Positions 23,470-32,512 of a DNA stretch of 64,000 nucleotides are shown in pieces (within the stretch, counting starts at the first letter, position 1; every line of letters begins with the position of its first letter). This DNA comes from Lunularia cruciata (taxonomy: Eukaryota; Streptophyta; Marchantiopsida; Lunulariales; Lunulariaceae), in NCBI GenBank assembly GCA_948567375.1, contig OX419762.1:34973465-35037464 (forward strand). The letters run 5' to 3'. Both the position numbers and the translations under genes were made by a program. The notes beneath the pieces were generated by a model. The model saw nothing but the letters and a program-made list of their open reading frames with translations. It was not told the origin of the DNA and did no database searches.

Positions 23470-23660
23470 CTTCACTCTGAACAGTCTCTCATTCACTTTG
23501 CCCAGTCTCTCATTCGCTCTGTCCAGTCTCTCATTTACTCTGTCCAGTCTCTCATTCACTTTGTCCAGTCTCTCATTTACTCTGTCCAGTCTCTCATTCA
23601 CTTTGTCGTCTCTCATTTACTCTGCCTAGTCTCTCATTCACTCTGCCCAGTCTCTCCTTC
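23470..23660. repeat. Tandem repeat, about 20-22 bp unit (CAGTCTCTCATTCACTCTGTC)
   Basis: About eight to nine units with small substitutions (TTCACT, TTTACT, TTCGCT; CTTTG or CTCTG) run without interruption. One unit is shortened (TTTGTCGTCTC). The array is CT-rich on the + strand. Confidence 0.85.
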
Positions 23661-24149
23661 ATGAGAATTCTTCACTGTTGCATTTTCAACAGCACATCCT
23701 CTACATTCAAAATTCATTCCACGTCCACCTCTTCACAACAAACATTATTCATTCAAGATTTGCTCTCCTATCAACATTCTCACAATAAGCATCCTTCCAC
23801 ATTCAAAATCATTCCTTGTCCAGCCAGAGCAACCTTAACACAAATCTACCCATGTCACTGGCTACTGCTTAGGGAAGCCAACCTTCAAAATCTCTCCTAT
23901 CTTGTGCAAGGCAAAGTCAGACTCTCAAATTTCTTCTCCTGCTCCCGCCCTAGTTCAGTCCAACCTGCAGATTCCAACTCCTTCTCTTCTCCATCGTTCC
24001 AAATCAATGACCAAGCAAAACTCAAAAATATCCTGCTCTTGCCACAACCATAGGCCTCCACTCTCAAAAAATCTCCCCTTTGTCCTATCATATCCTTGGA
24101 ATCCTTACTCAAAAAAACTCTCCTCTCCTACAACACTCTCACTCAACCT

Positions 24150-25330
24150 TTGAATTTCTTTCTGCTCCTGTCACAGCCCTAAGGCATTTCAAAAATCCAT
24201 CTCTGGCCTTGCAAGACTCTCACTCAACTCCCGAAAAGTTTCTGCTCCTGTCACAGCCCTAAGGCATTTTGAAAATCCATCTCTGGCCCTGCAACACTCT
24301 CACTCAACTCCCGAAAAGTTTTTGCTCCTATCACAGCCCTAAGGCATTTCAAAAATCCATCTCTGGCCTTGCAAGATTCTCACTCAACTCTCAAAATTTT
24401 TTGCTCCTGTTACAGCCCTAAGGCATTTCAAAAATCCATCTCTGGCCTTGCAAGATTCTCACTCAACTCCCAAAAAGTTTCTGCTCCTGTCACAACCCTA
24501 AGGCATTTCGAAATTTCATCTCTGGCTTGCAAGACTCTCACTCAACTCCCAAAAAGTTTCTGCTCCTGTCACAGCCCTAAGGCATTTCAAAAATCCATCT
24601 CTGGCCTTGCAAGACTCTCACTCAACTCCCGAAAAGTTTCTGCTCCTGTCACAACCCTAAGGCATTTCGAAAATCTATCTCTGGCCTTGCAAGACTCTCA
24701 CTCAACTCCTAAAAAAGTTTTTGCTCCTGTCACAACCCTAAGGCATTTCAAAAATCCATCTCTGGCCTTGCAAGACCTTCACTCAACTCCCAAAAAGTTT
24801 CTGCTCTTGTCACAGCCCTAAGGCATTTTGAAAATCCACCTCTGGCCTTGCAAGACTCTCACTCAACTCCCAAAAAGTTTTTGCTCCTGTTCACAGCCCT
24901 AAGGCATTTTGAAATTTCATCTCTGGCCTTGCAAGACTCTCACTCAACTCTCGAAAGTTTCTGCTCCTATCACAGCCCTAAGGCATTTCAAAAATCCTTC
25001 AGCCCTCAAGACTCTCACTCAAATTTCAAAAATTCATCTCCTGGTCCTGGCACAGCCATAAGGCATCTCGAAAATCCTTCAGCCCTCAAGACTCTCACTC
25101 AAATTTCAAAAATTCATCTCCTGGTCTTGGCACAACCCTAAGGCATCTCAAAAATCCTTCAGCCCTCAAGACTCTCACTCAAATTTTGAAGATTCATCTC
25201 CTGGTCCTGACACATCCCTAAAGCATCTCAAAAATCCTTCAGCCCTCAAGACTCTCACTCAAATTTCAAAAATTCATCTCCTGGTCTTGGCACAGCCTTA
25301 AGGCATCTTGAAAATCCTTCTCTGGCCCTG
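24150..25330. repeat. Minisatellite with about 80-bp units, about 14 copies
   Basis: Units begin CACTCAACTCCC-AAAAGTTT, continue GCTCCTGTCACA-CCCTAAGGCATTT and end CTGGCCTTGCAAGACTCT. Starts near 24219, 24300, 24380, 24459 and 24538 show a period of about 80 bp. From about 25000 the units change to a variant with CAAATTTCAAAAATTCATCTCC and CTTCAGCCCTCAAGACTCT, still about 80 bp. The period is not a multiple of three, so ORFs across it (24369-24821, 24848-25141) shift frame with each unit and are probably not genes. Confidence 0.9.
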
Positions 25331-25639
25331 CAAGAGTCCCTCTCAACCTTCCAAAAAGTTTGTGCTCTTGTCACAAAAAAACCTATTTCATCCAGATCCC
25401 AAAAAACCCCTCTTCTGTCTAGCACTTTCCTTTTTCTCCCAACTCTCTTTTTCCAAAACTCTTTTTGGTCCAGCAACAAACCCTCGATACACTTTCCCTG
25501 AAATTTTTCTTCCTCTCGGTCCTCTCCTTTCTTGAAGAAAAATCTTTCCTTCCTTAACACAAGAGAAAATCCTTGAGCCTACAAGAACATAAAACAACTA
25601 CCAGTTTTCCCATAGCATAAATCCTTGAGTTCTCTAACA

Positions 25640-25972
25640 TGAAAAATTCACACCAAATGGCACCAATAATATGTGTAGTTTATTTTCTCAATGGCAGCAT
25701 GGTGCACTCTGCTGCACTCTAGAAGAAGTCACAATTGTGGATGAGGTCTCCCTACCAAATCCAGATGTCACCACTCTCTCCTCTACCATTTGAGCTCAAT
25801 ATGCTCAGCCAAACCGAAGACCACTACCAAAGTAGGCGAAGTAGCATGTAACAACGTAGCATCACAAACTCTACGTTGCAATTTCCTATCCAATATCCCA
25901 TACCAAAATTGTACTGCTTGGGCCCAATAACTCCCGGAGTGAAATTGATCAACCACCTCATGCAAGTGTATG
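25640..25972 (-). pseudogene. Gag fragment of the methyltransferase element
   Basis: The - strand reads HLHEVVDQFHSGSYWAQAV, then FWYGILDRKLQRR and CDATLLHATSP, ending AEHIELKW. This has the look of a retrotransposon gag (Retrotrans_gag type: helices with FW..L and a closing AL-E-IE helix). It is cut on its N-terminal side by the TG of the E1 LTR at 25973 and on its C-terminal side by the repeat-rich block. The continuation is the knuckle segment at 22790. Confidence 0.65.
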
Positions 25973-26716
25973 TGTAATACCAAGAGCTAGCCATATGATC
26001 TAGATGTGAAATTTGGTTTGGTAACATCTAGAATGATGTTATACATGATGGTCAAAATAGATAAGATAGAAGTATCACCAAAAGAGTACTTCTACTAATA
26101 GGGCAAAAACCAAAGTAGACTTGAGAACTTTAGAATCAATAGTTAGACATATGATTTAAAGGTGAGAATTGGTTTGGTAACATCTGGAAGGATGTTACAC
26201 ATGATGGACTAAACAGATCAGAAAGAGGTATCACCAAAAAGGGATTTCTACTAATAGAGTAGGAACCAAAATATGCCTGAAATCTTTGAAGGCAATTTCG
26301 AAGGCCTAAACGGATGAATTAGGCCTCAAAAATGTGCAGATTCCCCCTCCTCCCTACTAGAGGTAAGGTTGGCCTGCCCTCCTCCTTGCTTTGTCTCGTC
26401 AAGAGCTTTCCAATGGTACCTTACTCACGTGATTTTTAGATTCCTATAGGAGGATTCCCTAAAAGATTCCCTATGGTCAAAGCTTGTTTGACCAACCAGA
26501 TAGGACCTAGACCAGACATGTCATCCATCCAAGTAAGTAATCCAAGGGTGGAGCTTGCTAACATGTCACCTATCTGTGTCCCTAATCCTATGGTGGAGCT
26601 TCCTTGGAGGAGATCCTCTTTGTCTATATAATAAAGAGAAGGTGCTCCTTTGGGGCATCGATTGTTTGAGTGTGCAATCTGTGTTTTCTCTCTTCTCTTG
26701 TCCTTGGAGTATTACA
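25973..26716 (+). repeat. 5' LTR of E1 (744 bp)
   Basis: It begins TGTAATACC and ends ATTACA directly before the primer-binding site. A TATATAATAAAG promoter motif is near 26625. Inside, a segment of about 156 bp is tandemly duplicated (GCTAGCCATATGATC at 25986 against GTTAGACATATGATT at 26142). A related LTR stands at 60303-61019, and a more diverged one at 59609-60274. Confidence 0.8.
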
Positions 26717-26717
26717 A

Positions 26718-26729
26718 TGGTATCAGAGC
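26718..26729 (+). other. Primer-binding site (tRNA-iMet) of E1
   Basis: TGGTATCAGAGC lies one base after the LTR end and is the standard complement of the 3' end of plant initiator tRNA-Met. It marks the start of minus-strand DNA synthesis and confirms the LTR boundary. Confidence 0.9.
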
Positions 26730-26847
26730 GAGTGTTTTAGTCCAAGAGAGTGGATCACCCTTCTTGGAATAGCATGAACTACTGAAACTGAGTAATTTGA
26801 GGTGGAGAACATAGAGTAGTTGCTAGATTTAGGAAGAACTTTAGAGA

Positions 26848-27078
26848 GTGGATGGGATGGATGCACCGGGAGGCCAATTTCCCACACCTAGCTTTCCATT
26901 CTCAAACCCATTCCACATCAAGGTTATGTATATCCAACATGAGCAGATGAGGGTATTGCTAGTTTATCACTTTGGCGTAGAATTCATGGACAGAGTGATG
27001 AACTCACCAAACTTGGTGATTCTACTTGTGGTGATATATGACAAAGAGTGGGATTTGACAATCTATATTCTATCATGA
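26848..27078 (+). CDS. E1 leader ORF A (76 codons), unknown function
   Basis: A short ORF between primer site and gag. Its core (HIKVMYIQHEQMRVLL, then HFG-EFMDRV and a closing WDLTIYIL before the stop) recurs nearly unchanged in E5 at 61105-61377, and in diverged form in ORF B here and in two leader ORFs of E2. Conservation at protein level across copies suggests translation. There is no known domain, signal peptide or zinc motif. It may be a small accessory protein, an upstream regulatory ORF, or the 5' remains of a larger product. Confidence 0.5.
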   Translation: MDGMDAPGGQFPTPSFPFSNPFHIKVMYIQHEQMRVLLVYHFGVEFMDRVMNSPNLVILLVVIYDKEWDLTIYILS

Positions 27079-27082
27079 TAAA

Positions 27083-27286
27083 ATGGATATGAATGTCCCA
27101 AATCCTCTCCCTTTCAATACTCAAGTAGAAATCCGTTATGTAGTGAGGCCAAAAGTGATATTTAGAGATTTTGTGGTTATGAATTTTGGTGAGGAGTATT
27201 ATCAACGAGTGATAGCTTCTGAGGTCCCAATAATAGTTCCAATAGTTTGTGTGCCTTCCAGAGTGATTATATTGACTCTATATTGA
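27083..27286 (+). CDS. E1 leader ORF B (67 codons), paralogue of ORF A
   Basis: It starts four bases after the stop of ORF A. The pattern I-Y-V, then FRDFVVMNFGEEYYQRV and VIILTLY before the stop lines up with HIKVMYI, VYHFGVEFMDRV and LTIYIL of ORF A, so the two look like an old tandem duplication. The E5 counterpart starts at 61382. Confidence 0.5.
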   Translation: MDMNVPNPLPFNTQVEIRYVVRPKVIFRDFVVMNFGEEYYQRVIASEVPIIVPIVCVPSRVIILTLY

Positions 27287-27318
27287 AGTAGACATTAGCA
27301 ATTGAGTGTTGCAAGAAC

Positions 27319-28344
27319 CATGGATCCGTAATTGCAAGAGTTGGTGCAAGGAATGCAAAGGATGTTGAATGAATTCCGAGAGATTAAGATGACCATGGAG
27401 ACATTACAAAGTCAAGTGCAGATCCTCAGGAATGATCAAGCCATGCAAGAAGAAGAGTTGTCTCAAAACCCAGTACCTACAACTGAAGTACTTGGAAAGG
27501 CATCCGTGCCTACAAACCCTATCAACAATGAAGCCACATTGCTACTCCAGATGAAGAAGACCTGCAACATCGAGCCTTACAAGGGGCAACGTTCAATGGG
27601 AGTAGTGGAAAATTGGATCTCGAGAATGAATCGATATTTCCAATTGTTCTCAACAGAGATCACAGAGCATGCTACAGACGTGTTTGCATGTGGGTACTTG
27701 ACCAATAAAGCCCTCACATAGTATGATGCTTGGGAATGATCCATGCTGGCATAGAGAAGGGAGGTCATATGGACAACAATGCAAGAAGGATTGCTGAAGA
27801 ATTTCCAATCAGTGAATTTTGTGCAAATGGCTCGAACCCGACTATGGGGATTGAGACAGAAGAATAGCGTACAAGAGTATGTGGAGGCATTTCTAGATCT
27901 ACAAGTTGCAATTACCGACATGAGTCCAACAGAGGCTCGTGACAATTTCAAACAAGGGTTGAAAGAGTGGATTCGCCAAGAAGTCATGGTGCAAAATCCT
28001 CACACGGTATTTGAAGCCATTGCTTGTGCGCAGAGAATAGTAGGAGCATTAGGTGGAGGTGAAGGAGTAGCTCCACCTCAACATTATTGGGCAGAAATGC
28101 CACACATGGGTGGACCAATACCGATGGAATTAGGCAACCTTTGATTCCGGGATTGAGGAGCACGACCGCTTCAAGGGGAGCGGGGACGGGTAGAAGAACA
28201 AAGAGATGGAGTCCCACGAGGAGAAGGGACTTGAGGAGAACAACGCCTTTGTTACAATTGTGGCCGTATTAGGCACATATCTACCAACTATTGCACTTGT
28301 TTCCTTAGAGGCCCTCGGCCTTTGTTTAGGTGATCTTTGAATAA
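27319..28344 (+). pseudogene. E1 gag, broken
   Basis: It opens with ATGGATCCG and then a TAA at codon 4 (the E5 copy has CAA there), so the start is damaged. A coiled-coil-like region follows (LQELVQGMQRMLNEFREIKMT), then a capsid-like stretch with VENWISRMNRYFQLF and, after two stops near 27720-27755, LRQKNSVQEYVEAFLDL and FKQGLKEWIRQEV. The knuckle near 28250-28300 reads CYNCGRIRHISTNYC, slightly degraded. Gag packages the element RNA in cytoplasmic particles. Several stops make this copy inactive. Confidence 0.75.
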
Positions 28345-28489
28345 CATGGAGAGGCACATTGAAGAGGAGGAGGTGGAAATTACTTCGGGAAATGAAGATC
28401 ACTAGTAAATGTACCTTGCGGCCTTATTGGCTCAATAAAGAAGTAGAGAAGCAAGGGAAGGAAGAAGAATAATGTGCAAAGATCTCGAA

Positions 28490-30264
28490 AGGCAACCTCA
28501 CAATTGATTGTCGTGAATGGAATCCTAGAAGGTAATCAAGTGAGAGTACTGATAGATCCGGGAGCAACAAAGAATTTCTTTGTCTTGCTCTATTGCAATA
28601 AGATTGGGAATGGATCTAGAGAGAGATGGAAGTGAAGAAGTAGAGTTACCAAAATGGGCAAATAGAGAGGATTGAATCATTACCTAGACGGGTAACCCTC
28701 TCTATAGGAGAATATCAAGAAGCAATTGAGTGGCAAGTGATACAGTTAGCTCGTTATCATGCAATTTTAGGCATGCCATGGATGGAGCAATACAATCCTA
28801 TGGTGGATTGGAGGAAGAAAGTAGTGAGAACCCACCAATTGTCAATCATTGGGGTTAAAGAAAAATCACATAGGCAGAAACTGCCTCTATATGTCGTAGG
28901 GACGGCAAATGTTTGTAAGACCGATAGATGTTTTATGGGTCTAATAAGAGAAGTCCAGAGTGCACAACTCGATGGACAAATTCTTGAGAAATTGAAGGAT
29001 GTGGTGGATGAGTTTCAAGATGTCTTTCTCAATGATCTACCCTTAGGATTACCACCAAAAAGGCGAGTAGATCACAAAATTGAGACACTTCCGAGGAAGA
29101 CACCTCCTTGTAAGGCCCCATATCGCCTATCACCTCATGAGTTGGAGGAGTGTAAGACTCAAATTGAGGAGATGCTGCAGAAAGAGTTCATCCAACCTAG
29201 CGTATCACCATATGGGGCCCTTGTCTTGTTTGTGAAGAAGAAGGATGGTACAATGCGCATGTGCATTGACTATCGGGGTCTCAATCAGCAAACTGTGAAG
29301 AACAAGTACCCCTTACCTTGCATGGATGACCTATTTGATCAACTCCATGGATCGAGATACTTCACCAAACTAGACTTGCGGAGTGGTTACAATCAAATCC
29401 GAATTGCAGAGGAGGATGTGTACAAAACTGTCTTTTGAACCAAGTATGACCACTTTGAGTATCTTGTGATGCCTTTTGGCCTCACCAATGCACCTGCCAC
29501 TTTCATGAGTCTAATGAATGACATATTTTGTCCATACTTGGATAAGTCTGTTATCGTCTTCCTGGATGATATCTTAGTATACAATAGCACGATGACAAAA
29601 CACAAACAACATCTACGAGAGGTCTTCCTGATTTTAAGACAAAATTAGTTGTATGCCAAAATCTCAAAGTGTGAGTTTGGCAAGTTTGAAGTAGACTACT
29701 TGGGGCATAGAGTAAGTGCAGAGGGAAAGTATTGATAGATAAAATAGAGGTCATTCAAAAATGGAGTGCACCAGAAGATCAGACTCAACTTAAGAGCTTC
29801 TTGGGGTTGACGGGATTCTATCATAGATTTGTCAAGGACTTTTCTAAGGTTGCATAGCCTTTAACGGCACTACTTGGCAAGGGGAAGAAGTGGACATGGG
29901 GAATTGCACAAGAGTTGGCCTTTCAAGAATTGAAGGCCGCCTTGCTACATGCACCAATCTTGAAGTAGTATGACCTAAAACGTCCAATCAAGTTGGCTAT
30001 AGATGCATCAGGCGTAGCAATAGGAGCAGTCCTACAACAAGAGTGGCATGATGGATGGCATCCAATTGCATATTTCTCTCGAAAGTTGTTAGCGGTAGAA
30101 CGCAACTACCACACCACAGAATGAGAAGAGCTGGCCATCGTTCTAGCAACCAAGCATTGGAAGCACTACTTGGGCGAGAATCAATTTTTAGTCAAGACAG
30201 ACCACAAATCTCTAGTCTACCTCGAGACGTAGAAGGATCTATCTCATTGCCAAATTTGGTGGGC
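28490..30264 (+). pseudogene. E1 pol: protease, reverse transcriptase, part of RNase H
   Basis: Protease remains are visible near 28540-28570 (LIDPGATKNFF, with DPG instead of DSG). A long open block at 28737-29438 carries [39 protein letters not shown] and [13 protein letters not shown] (first RT Asp). After a TGA at 29436 come [12 protein letters not shown] and the active site [11 protein letters not shown] (about 29545-29580). A stop at 29646 and a frameshift near 29735 follow. RNase H runs from about 29995 (AIDASGVAIGAVLQQ) to SLVYLET and breaks at 30264. The FLDD type, the iMet primer site and LPPKRRVDH suggest the chromovirus-like side of gypsy. The integrase is missing. Confidence 0.85.
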
Positions 30265-30943
30265 TGTAACACCCATTTGTGCATGTGTGTGGTATTGTGA
30301 TATTTAGCTTGGTATTACAAGTACTTAAGAGATATTATTTATATAGAGATAAAGGATGGTTCTATATTAGTCATGGTTAGCTAAAGTTAGTCATAGCTAA
30401 GATAGATGGGACCTTACTTTAGAGGAAGTAGAAAAGATGAGCACCACTATTTTGGATTTTAGTGTGTTGACTTGGTATTATTCCTAGGTGTTTGGCTTTG
30501 GGGAAAGAGTTGAGAACTCTTGGGCCCGCAAGCCTTTTTGTTTTGGATTCTTCTTTAGTCCAAGGATAGCCCATGTGAAGGAATCCTTGCTTTAGTGGTT
30601 GGGTCAAGATAAGGGGAATATGCCCATGTGAATGGATATTCCTTTCTACTTTTTGACTTTACTTGACTTTTAGTCTAGTAACTTGAGTTACTACGGTAAT
30701 TAGTAACTTTGGTACGTAACTATTTCACAAGTATATAAACAAGGAGTGAGGAGGTACTCATCATCCTTTCATTTGCAACTATCTCTCTCTCATTGAGTTC
30801 TCTAGTGAGCAATGTCTTGAGTCTTGGAGTGTTAGCCTTGGAGGAGTATGATGGAGTTGGGGTTCCTTGCCTTCTTAGTCCATGGTGCGCTACCATAATA
30901 GCCATCAGAGGTTTATCCTGAGTGAGAGACAGGCCGGCTCACA
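30265..30943 (+). repeat. 5' LTR of E2 (679 bp)
   Basis: It begins TGTAACACCC and ends GGCTCACA. A TATATAAAC promoter box is at about 30733-30741. By eye it is identical over its full length to the 3' LTR at 37388-38066, which means very recent insertion or gene conversion. Confidence 0.95.
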
Positions 30944-30947
30944 TTTT

Positions 30948-30966
30948 TGGTTCCGTTGCCGGGACC
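30948..30966 (+). other. Primer-binding site (tRNA-Asp type) of E2
   Basis: TGGTTCCGTTGCCGGGACC starts four bases after the LTR. It resembles the TGGCGCCGTTGCCGGGG site used with tRNA-Asp by many plant gypsy elements of the Tat/Athila side, with two changes near the 5' end of the site. E3 has a closer version. Confidence 0.7.
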
Positions 30967-30984
30967 TCTCTAGAAGGTAAGATA

Positions 30985-31155
30985 ATGTTCCGCGTCCAAT
31001 TCTACATTAGGCAGAAGGAGGCTATGAGAGCTCACTTGGAGAGAACATTAGGAGAGGAGAGGGCTGAACTTATGTTAGAGAACCAAGATCCATTTGTATA
31101 CCCTGTAGTTCATTATGATGTCTTTGAGGTGATTTTGTACATCTTGTACACATGA
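30985..31155 (+). CDS. E2 leader ORF A (56 codons), unknown function
   Basis: The first ATG after the primer site opens MFRVQFYIRQKEAMRAHL, then LGEERAELML, PFVYPVVHYD and EVILYILYT before the stop. The layout (basic MR-x-x-L helix, G-E, then P-V-x-Y and L-Y-I-L-Y end) matches leader ORF B of E2 and, more weakly, those of E1 and E5. An in-frame upstream extension exists to 30922, but it overlaps LTR and primer site. No known domain. Confidence 0.5.
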   Translation: MFRVQFYIRQKEAMRAHLERTLGEERAELMLENQDPFVYPVVHYDVFEVILYILYT

Positions 31156-31779
31156 GAGGAATTGGAGAGATTGTGTGAGGTGGATTGCAGATTTTGGGGA
31201 TTAAGGTGATTTTGGGCAAAATCTCAAGTTTGAGATCTGGACTTGATATTTCTACACATGATAGCTTGGGTTATCTTTCAGTTAGCACACTTGAAATTAT
31301 TGAGAGAGCTTCTATGCGCACTGGGCTAGAATTTTTGAAAGTTGATAGGGTAAAGTGCTCCCGCAACTGCATGCTCTCTGGAAAATTGTACAGAGTCTGC
31401 CATTTCTTCAATGTTTAGTGAATTGTCCTGAAAATTTCCAAGAAAATTCAGTGCATTGTATCCTACCTGGTGCCACAAAAATTGGAGAGAGATCATTTTT
31501 GCGCAGTGCGTTATGAGTTTTTGAAGTGAGGGGGGTGGTTTTCAGACCAAATCTGAAATATGAGTGCTGAATAGAAAGGTGTCTAGGCCGAATGGCTCGA
31601 TGAAAAGATCTAAAATTTTGCAGGGAGGGACGCCCTAGAGTTGTGATCAAGTGTGGAAAATTTTAGAGGACTGTGACATATTCGTTGGGAGATTTGAGTG
31701 ACATTGTGAGGAAGGGTCAATTCTGCAGAGTGGAGATCTCATGCATGAGAAGTTTGAGATCAACAAAAAGCATGTTTGA

Positions 31780-32277
31780 GTGTTTAGATTCATCTTTGGG
31801 AACATGGAGGGTCATCAAGAGTGGAAATTGAGATTATGCAAGGTTCCCCAAGGGTTTGAGGTGATTGTAGGGGTGGATTTGAGGAAAAGAGAGTTTACAA
31901 TAGAATTTGAAGAGAGTGTTGAGAGGATCCAAAAACCTACACCACTTGGAGGAAAGAGTGAGTCTAAGTGCTTTCTATGTGGAGAGAAGGGACATAAGGC
32001 AAGTTCATGTCCATTGACCTTTGAGAGCAAGAGATTGAGGGAAAGGAGAGGCTTACTTGACTTGGGTTTGCATGTTGGACCTTCTTCACCAAGATTGGGA
32101 GGGAGAAGATCTAAGACCAAGGAGTTGTGTGAGGTTTGTGGAGTTGAAGGACTTCCAAAAGGACATGAGTGTAGTGGAGTAAAAGCACTTTTGGAAACTT
32201 TGGTGAAGGATCTTGGAGAGAGTCTTAGTACAGCTACAGAAATACTACCACCTTCATCAGCTAGTTCTCAAGATTAG
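31780..32277 (+). CDS. E2 leader ORF with CCHC zinc knuckle (165 codons)
   Basis: An open frame well upstream of gag-pol. It begins near MFRFIFGNMEGHQEWKLRL and has VIVGVDLRKREFTIEFEE and a basic linker, then the exact CX2CX4HX4C knuckle CFLCGEKGHKASSC. A second Cys/His group follows (CEVCGVEG..KGHEC), then a Ser-rich end. E2 gag-pol has its own knuckle, so this is an additional nucleic-acid-binding protein, possibly an RNA chaperone, packaging factor or captured gag. An in-frame ATG at 31807 is an alternative start. It lies between leader ORFs A and B. Confidence 0.6.
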   Translation: MFRFIFGNMEGHQEWKLRLCKVPQGFEVIVGVDLRKREFTIEFEESVERIQKPTPLGGKSESKCFLCGEKGHKASSCPLTFESKRLRERRGLLDLGLHVGPSSPRLGGRRSKTKELCEVCGVEGLPKGHECSGVKALLETLVKDLGESLSTATEILPPSSASSQD

Positions 32278-32279
32278 TG

Positions 32280-32444
32280 ATGGAGATAATCTTTCAACTT
32301 ATGGATAAACTATCCATGAGAGTTAGATTAATATGCACTCTAGGATTTGATGTTGCTATAGAAATCTTGGAGCAACCTGAACCTTTTGTGTTCCCTAGAG
32401 TGGATTATTCTCAGATGGTGTTAGTCATGTATATACTCTATTAG
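32280..32444 (+). CDS. E2 leader ORF B (54 codons), paralogue of leader ORF A
   Basis: It starts three bases after the stop of the knuckle ORF. The product reads MRVRLICTLGFDVAIEIL, then PFVFPRVDYSQM and VMYILY before TAG, aligning end to end with leader ORF A (MRAHLERTLG, PFVYPVVHYD, ILYILY). It ends about 70 bp before the gag-pol start. Function unknown. Being short and closely spaced, it could act as an upstream ORF controlling gag-pol translation. Confidence 0.5.
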   Translation: MEIIFQLMDKLSMRVRLICTLGFDVAIEILEQPEPFVFPRVDYSQMVLVMYILY

Positions 32445-32512
32445 TAATAGAGTGAGAGAAAAGAAAAGAGGAAAAAAAAATTGAGAGAAAAGAAAGATAG
32501 TGAGGGGTTAAG

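Larger units (their letters stand above)
17171..25972 (-). mobile_element. Decayed Ty3/gypsy element carrying DNA methyltransferase and PHD domains
   Basis: Reading the - strand from 25972 down to 17171, I see gag (25972-25640), two CCHC knuckles (22748-22613), a protease (about 21692), a cytosine-5 methyltransferase (about 20990-20030), RNase H (about 20010-19730), integrase (about 19330-18570), a PHD finger (about 18150-18009), a polypurine tract and LTR sequence. Every coding part has stops or frameshifts. Gag is split from its knuckles by about 2.9 kb of repeat-rich DNA, and reverse transcriptase is missing. The gag end is cut at 25973 by the LTR of E1. I did not find a 5' LTR. The methyltransferase and PHD finger are not part of standard plant gypsy elements. 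Confidence 0.75.
25973..30264 (+). mobile_element. E1: truncated Ty3/gypsy element
   Basis: It contains 5' LTR, primer site, two small leader ORFs, gag, protease, reverse transcriptase and the first part of RNase H, and stops abruptly at 30264 where the LTR of E2 starts. No integrase or 3' LTR is found downstream of E2. Stops and frameshifts in gag and pol show it is inactive. Confidence 0.8.

Noticed and set aside
24369-25141. ORFs of 150 and 97 codons in the minisatellite
   Set aside because: The 80-bp period shifts frame with each unit, so the proteins are by-products of the repeat.
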